Origin: Romboutsia timonensis
GTDB lineage: Bacteria > Bacillota > Clostridia > Peptostreptococcales > Peptostreptococcaceae
Reading direction: 5' to 3'
Assembly (NCBI RefSeq): GCF_900106845.1
Contig: NZ_LT629850.1
Coordinates: 609,115-673,114, forward strand
DNA length: 64,000 bases
This document shows positions 63,321 to 64,000 of this stretch, one piece after another. Below the pieces are notes generated by a model. It worked only from the letters and a program-made list of their open reading frames with translations, made no database searches and was not told where the DNA came from. The stretch's first letter is position 1. Every line of letters starts with the position of its first letter. The position numbers and the translations under genes were made by a program.

Positions 63321-64000
63321 GTCTTACTATCATATATATAATGCGATAAAGATGAGTAATTATAATACTGAATCTACAGTAGTATGCATATCAAAACAAT
63401 TTGATGAAGAAAATTTAAAAAGTATGATACTTAGAGGAAATAACATATTCTCTAATATTAAATTTATTTTAATGGACGAGTTTGATAAAAAAATGTATAA
63501 AACCAATGAAAAAAAATATGATGAAATATATTTTTTTCATTGGAACATATACAAGAATGAAGAACGAAATATTTATAAAAACTATAAAAATTCTAGATTT
63601 TATATGATAGAAGATGGAGTAACTCACTATGATGTATTTAATAAAGATAAATTAACAAAAAAAATATATATTAAAACTATATTAAATTATATACTAACAG
63701 GTAAAAAGGATTTAGTACTAAAAAATAATGTAAAAAATATATATGTATCAAAACCTGAAAATTATCCTAAATATATGGAACATAAGTTGAAAAAATTAAA
63801 TGAATTTTATAATGAAGAAAAGGAGATAAATTATAAAATTACTGAATTATTTGATATAAATACTAATTTTAACGATGAAAGTAAGAAATGTATAGTATTT
63901 ACTCAACCATTATCAGAAGATGGATATATGCTAGAAGAATATAAAATAAACTTATATAAAGATATTATTGAATATATCAAAAAAGAAAAATATCAAGTTA
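63295..64000 (+). CDS. Glycosyltransferase of the GT52/polysialyltransferase-like type, 3' end cut by window
   Basis: Starts at ATG 63295 (SD GGGGGT 8 bases upstream), overlapping the polymerase gene by 26 bases, and is open to the right edge (235 residues visible). LYICRSYYHIYNAIKM at the N-terminus, FFHWN, YMIEDGVTHYDVF and IVFTQPLSEDGYM follow the order of sialyltransferase-like GT52/POLYST proteins, where the EDG motif and the Q-L-ED segment lie in the active site. The donor could be sialic acid or another sugar; no sialic acid synthesis genes are visible. Confidence 0.65.
   Translation, partial: MIKRLYICRSYYHIYNAIKMSNYNTESTVVCISKQFDEENLKSMILRGNNIFSNIKFILMDEFDKKMYKTNEKKYDEIYFFHWNIYKNEERNIYKNYKNSRFYMIEDGVTHYDVFNKDKLTKKIYIKTILNYILTGKKDLVLKNNVKNIYVSKPENYPKYMEHKLKKLNEFYNEEKEINYKITELFDINTNFNDESKKCIVFTQPLSEDGYMLEEYKINLYKDIIEYIKKEKYQV

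Overview
The window is about 64 kb of very AT-rich chromosomal DNA (intergenic stretches are almost pure A/T) with Gram-positive style Shine-Dalgarno sites (AGGAGG-like) before nearly every gene. The gene content fits a clostridium of the Peptostreptococcaceae type (relatives of Clostridioides, Paraclostridium, Romboutsia): sigA downstream of dnaG, a secreted spore-former-type superoxide dismutase, a thioredoxin reductase without NADPH motifs, and a type I toxin resembling those described in C. difficile. The species call is inference; no rRNA, tRNA or CRISPR array is visible.

Layout. 1-2.5 kb: cell-wall CAP-domain protein (cut by the left edge), polysaccharide deacetylase, two small unknown genes. 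2.6-8.4 kb: a folate operon pabA-pabB-pabC, a nucleotidyltransferase-like gene, folE, folP and a DAHP synthase that feeds chorismate to the pathway. 8.6-13.7 kb: dnaG-sigA, then trmK and a Nif3-family gene, followed by a decayed phage holin gene. 14-24.3 kb: mostly minus-strand envelope and transport genes (YhgE/Pip, MntP, PucR-type regulator, MsmX/UgpC ATPase, SodA, LplA) mixed with plus-strand MscS and a VTT protein. 24.5-29.3 kb: accessory stretch with a pentapeptide/2TM protein, a complete IS3-family element sitting in that gene's terminator hairpin, and three genes of unknown role. 29.5-38 kb: two-component system, thioredoxin plus flavin reductase, alanine symporter, moaA, plsC. 38.4-43.2 kb: ribose operon rbsKDACB. 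43.6-48.3 kb: SH3/3D protein, DEAD-box helicase, a K+-channel-like pentapeptide protein and DacF. 48.3-57.7 kb: conserved block rpsB-tsf-pyrH-frr-(small gene)-uppS-cdsA-dxr-rseP-ispG, interrupted between cdsA and dxr by a type I toxin-antitoxin module. 58-64 kb: start of an exopolysaccharide/capsule cluster (Wzz-like, tyrosine kinase, initiating sugar transferase, UDP-galactopyranose mutase, glycosyltransferases, Wzy-like polymerase), running off the right edge.

Most notable beyond the genes are: (1) the toxin-antitoxin locus at 53.6-53.9 kb, whose mRNA ends can pair with each other and whose SD is sequestered; (2) two families of dispersed intergenic repeats, one modular and carrying a DnaA-box-like nonamer, the other a perfect stem-loop with a conserved loop; (3) a six-unit 10-bp tandem array directly upstream of the polysaccharide operon SD; (4) a pair of pentapeptide-repeat membrane proteins, one with a K+ channel filter and one with the filter lost; (5) the IS insertion in a terminator hairpin; (6) a structured leader before rpsB.
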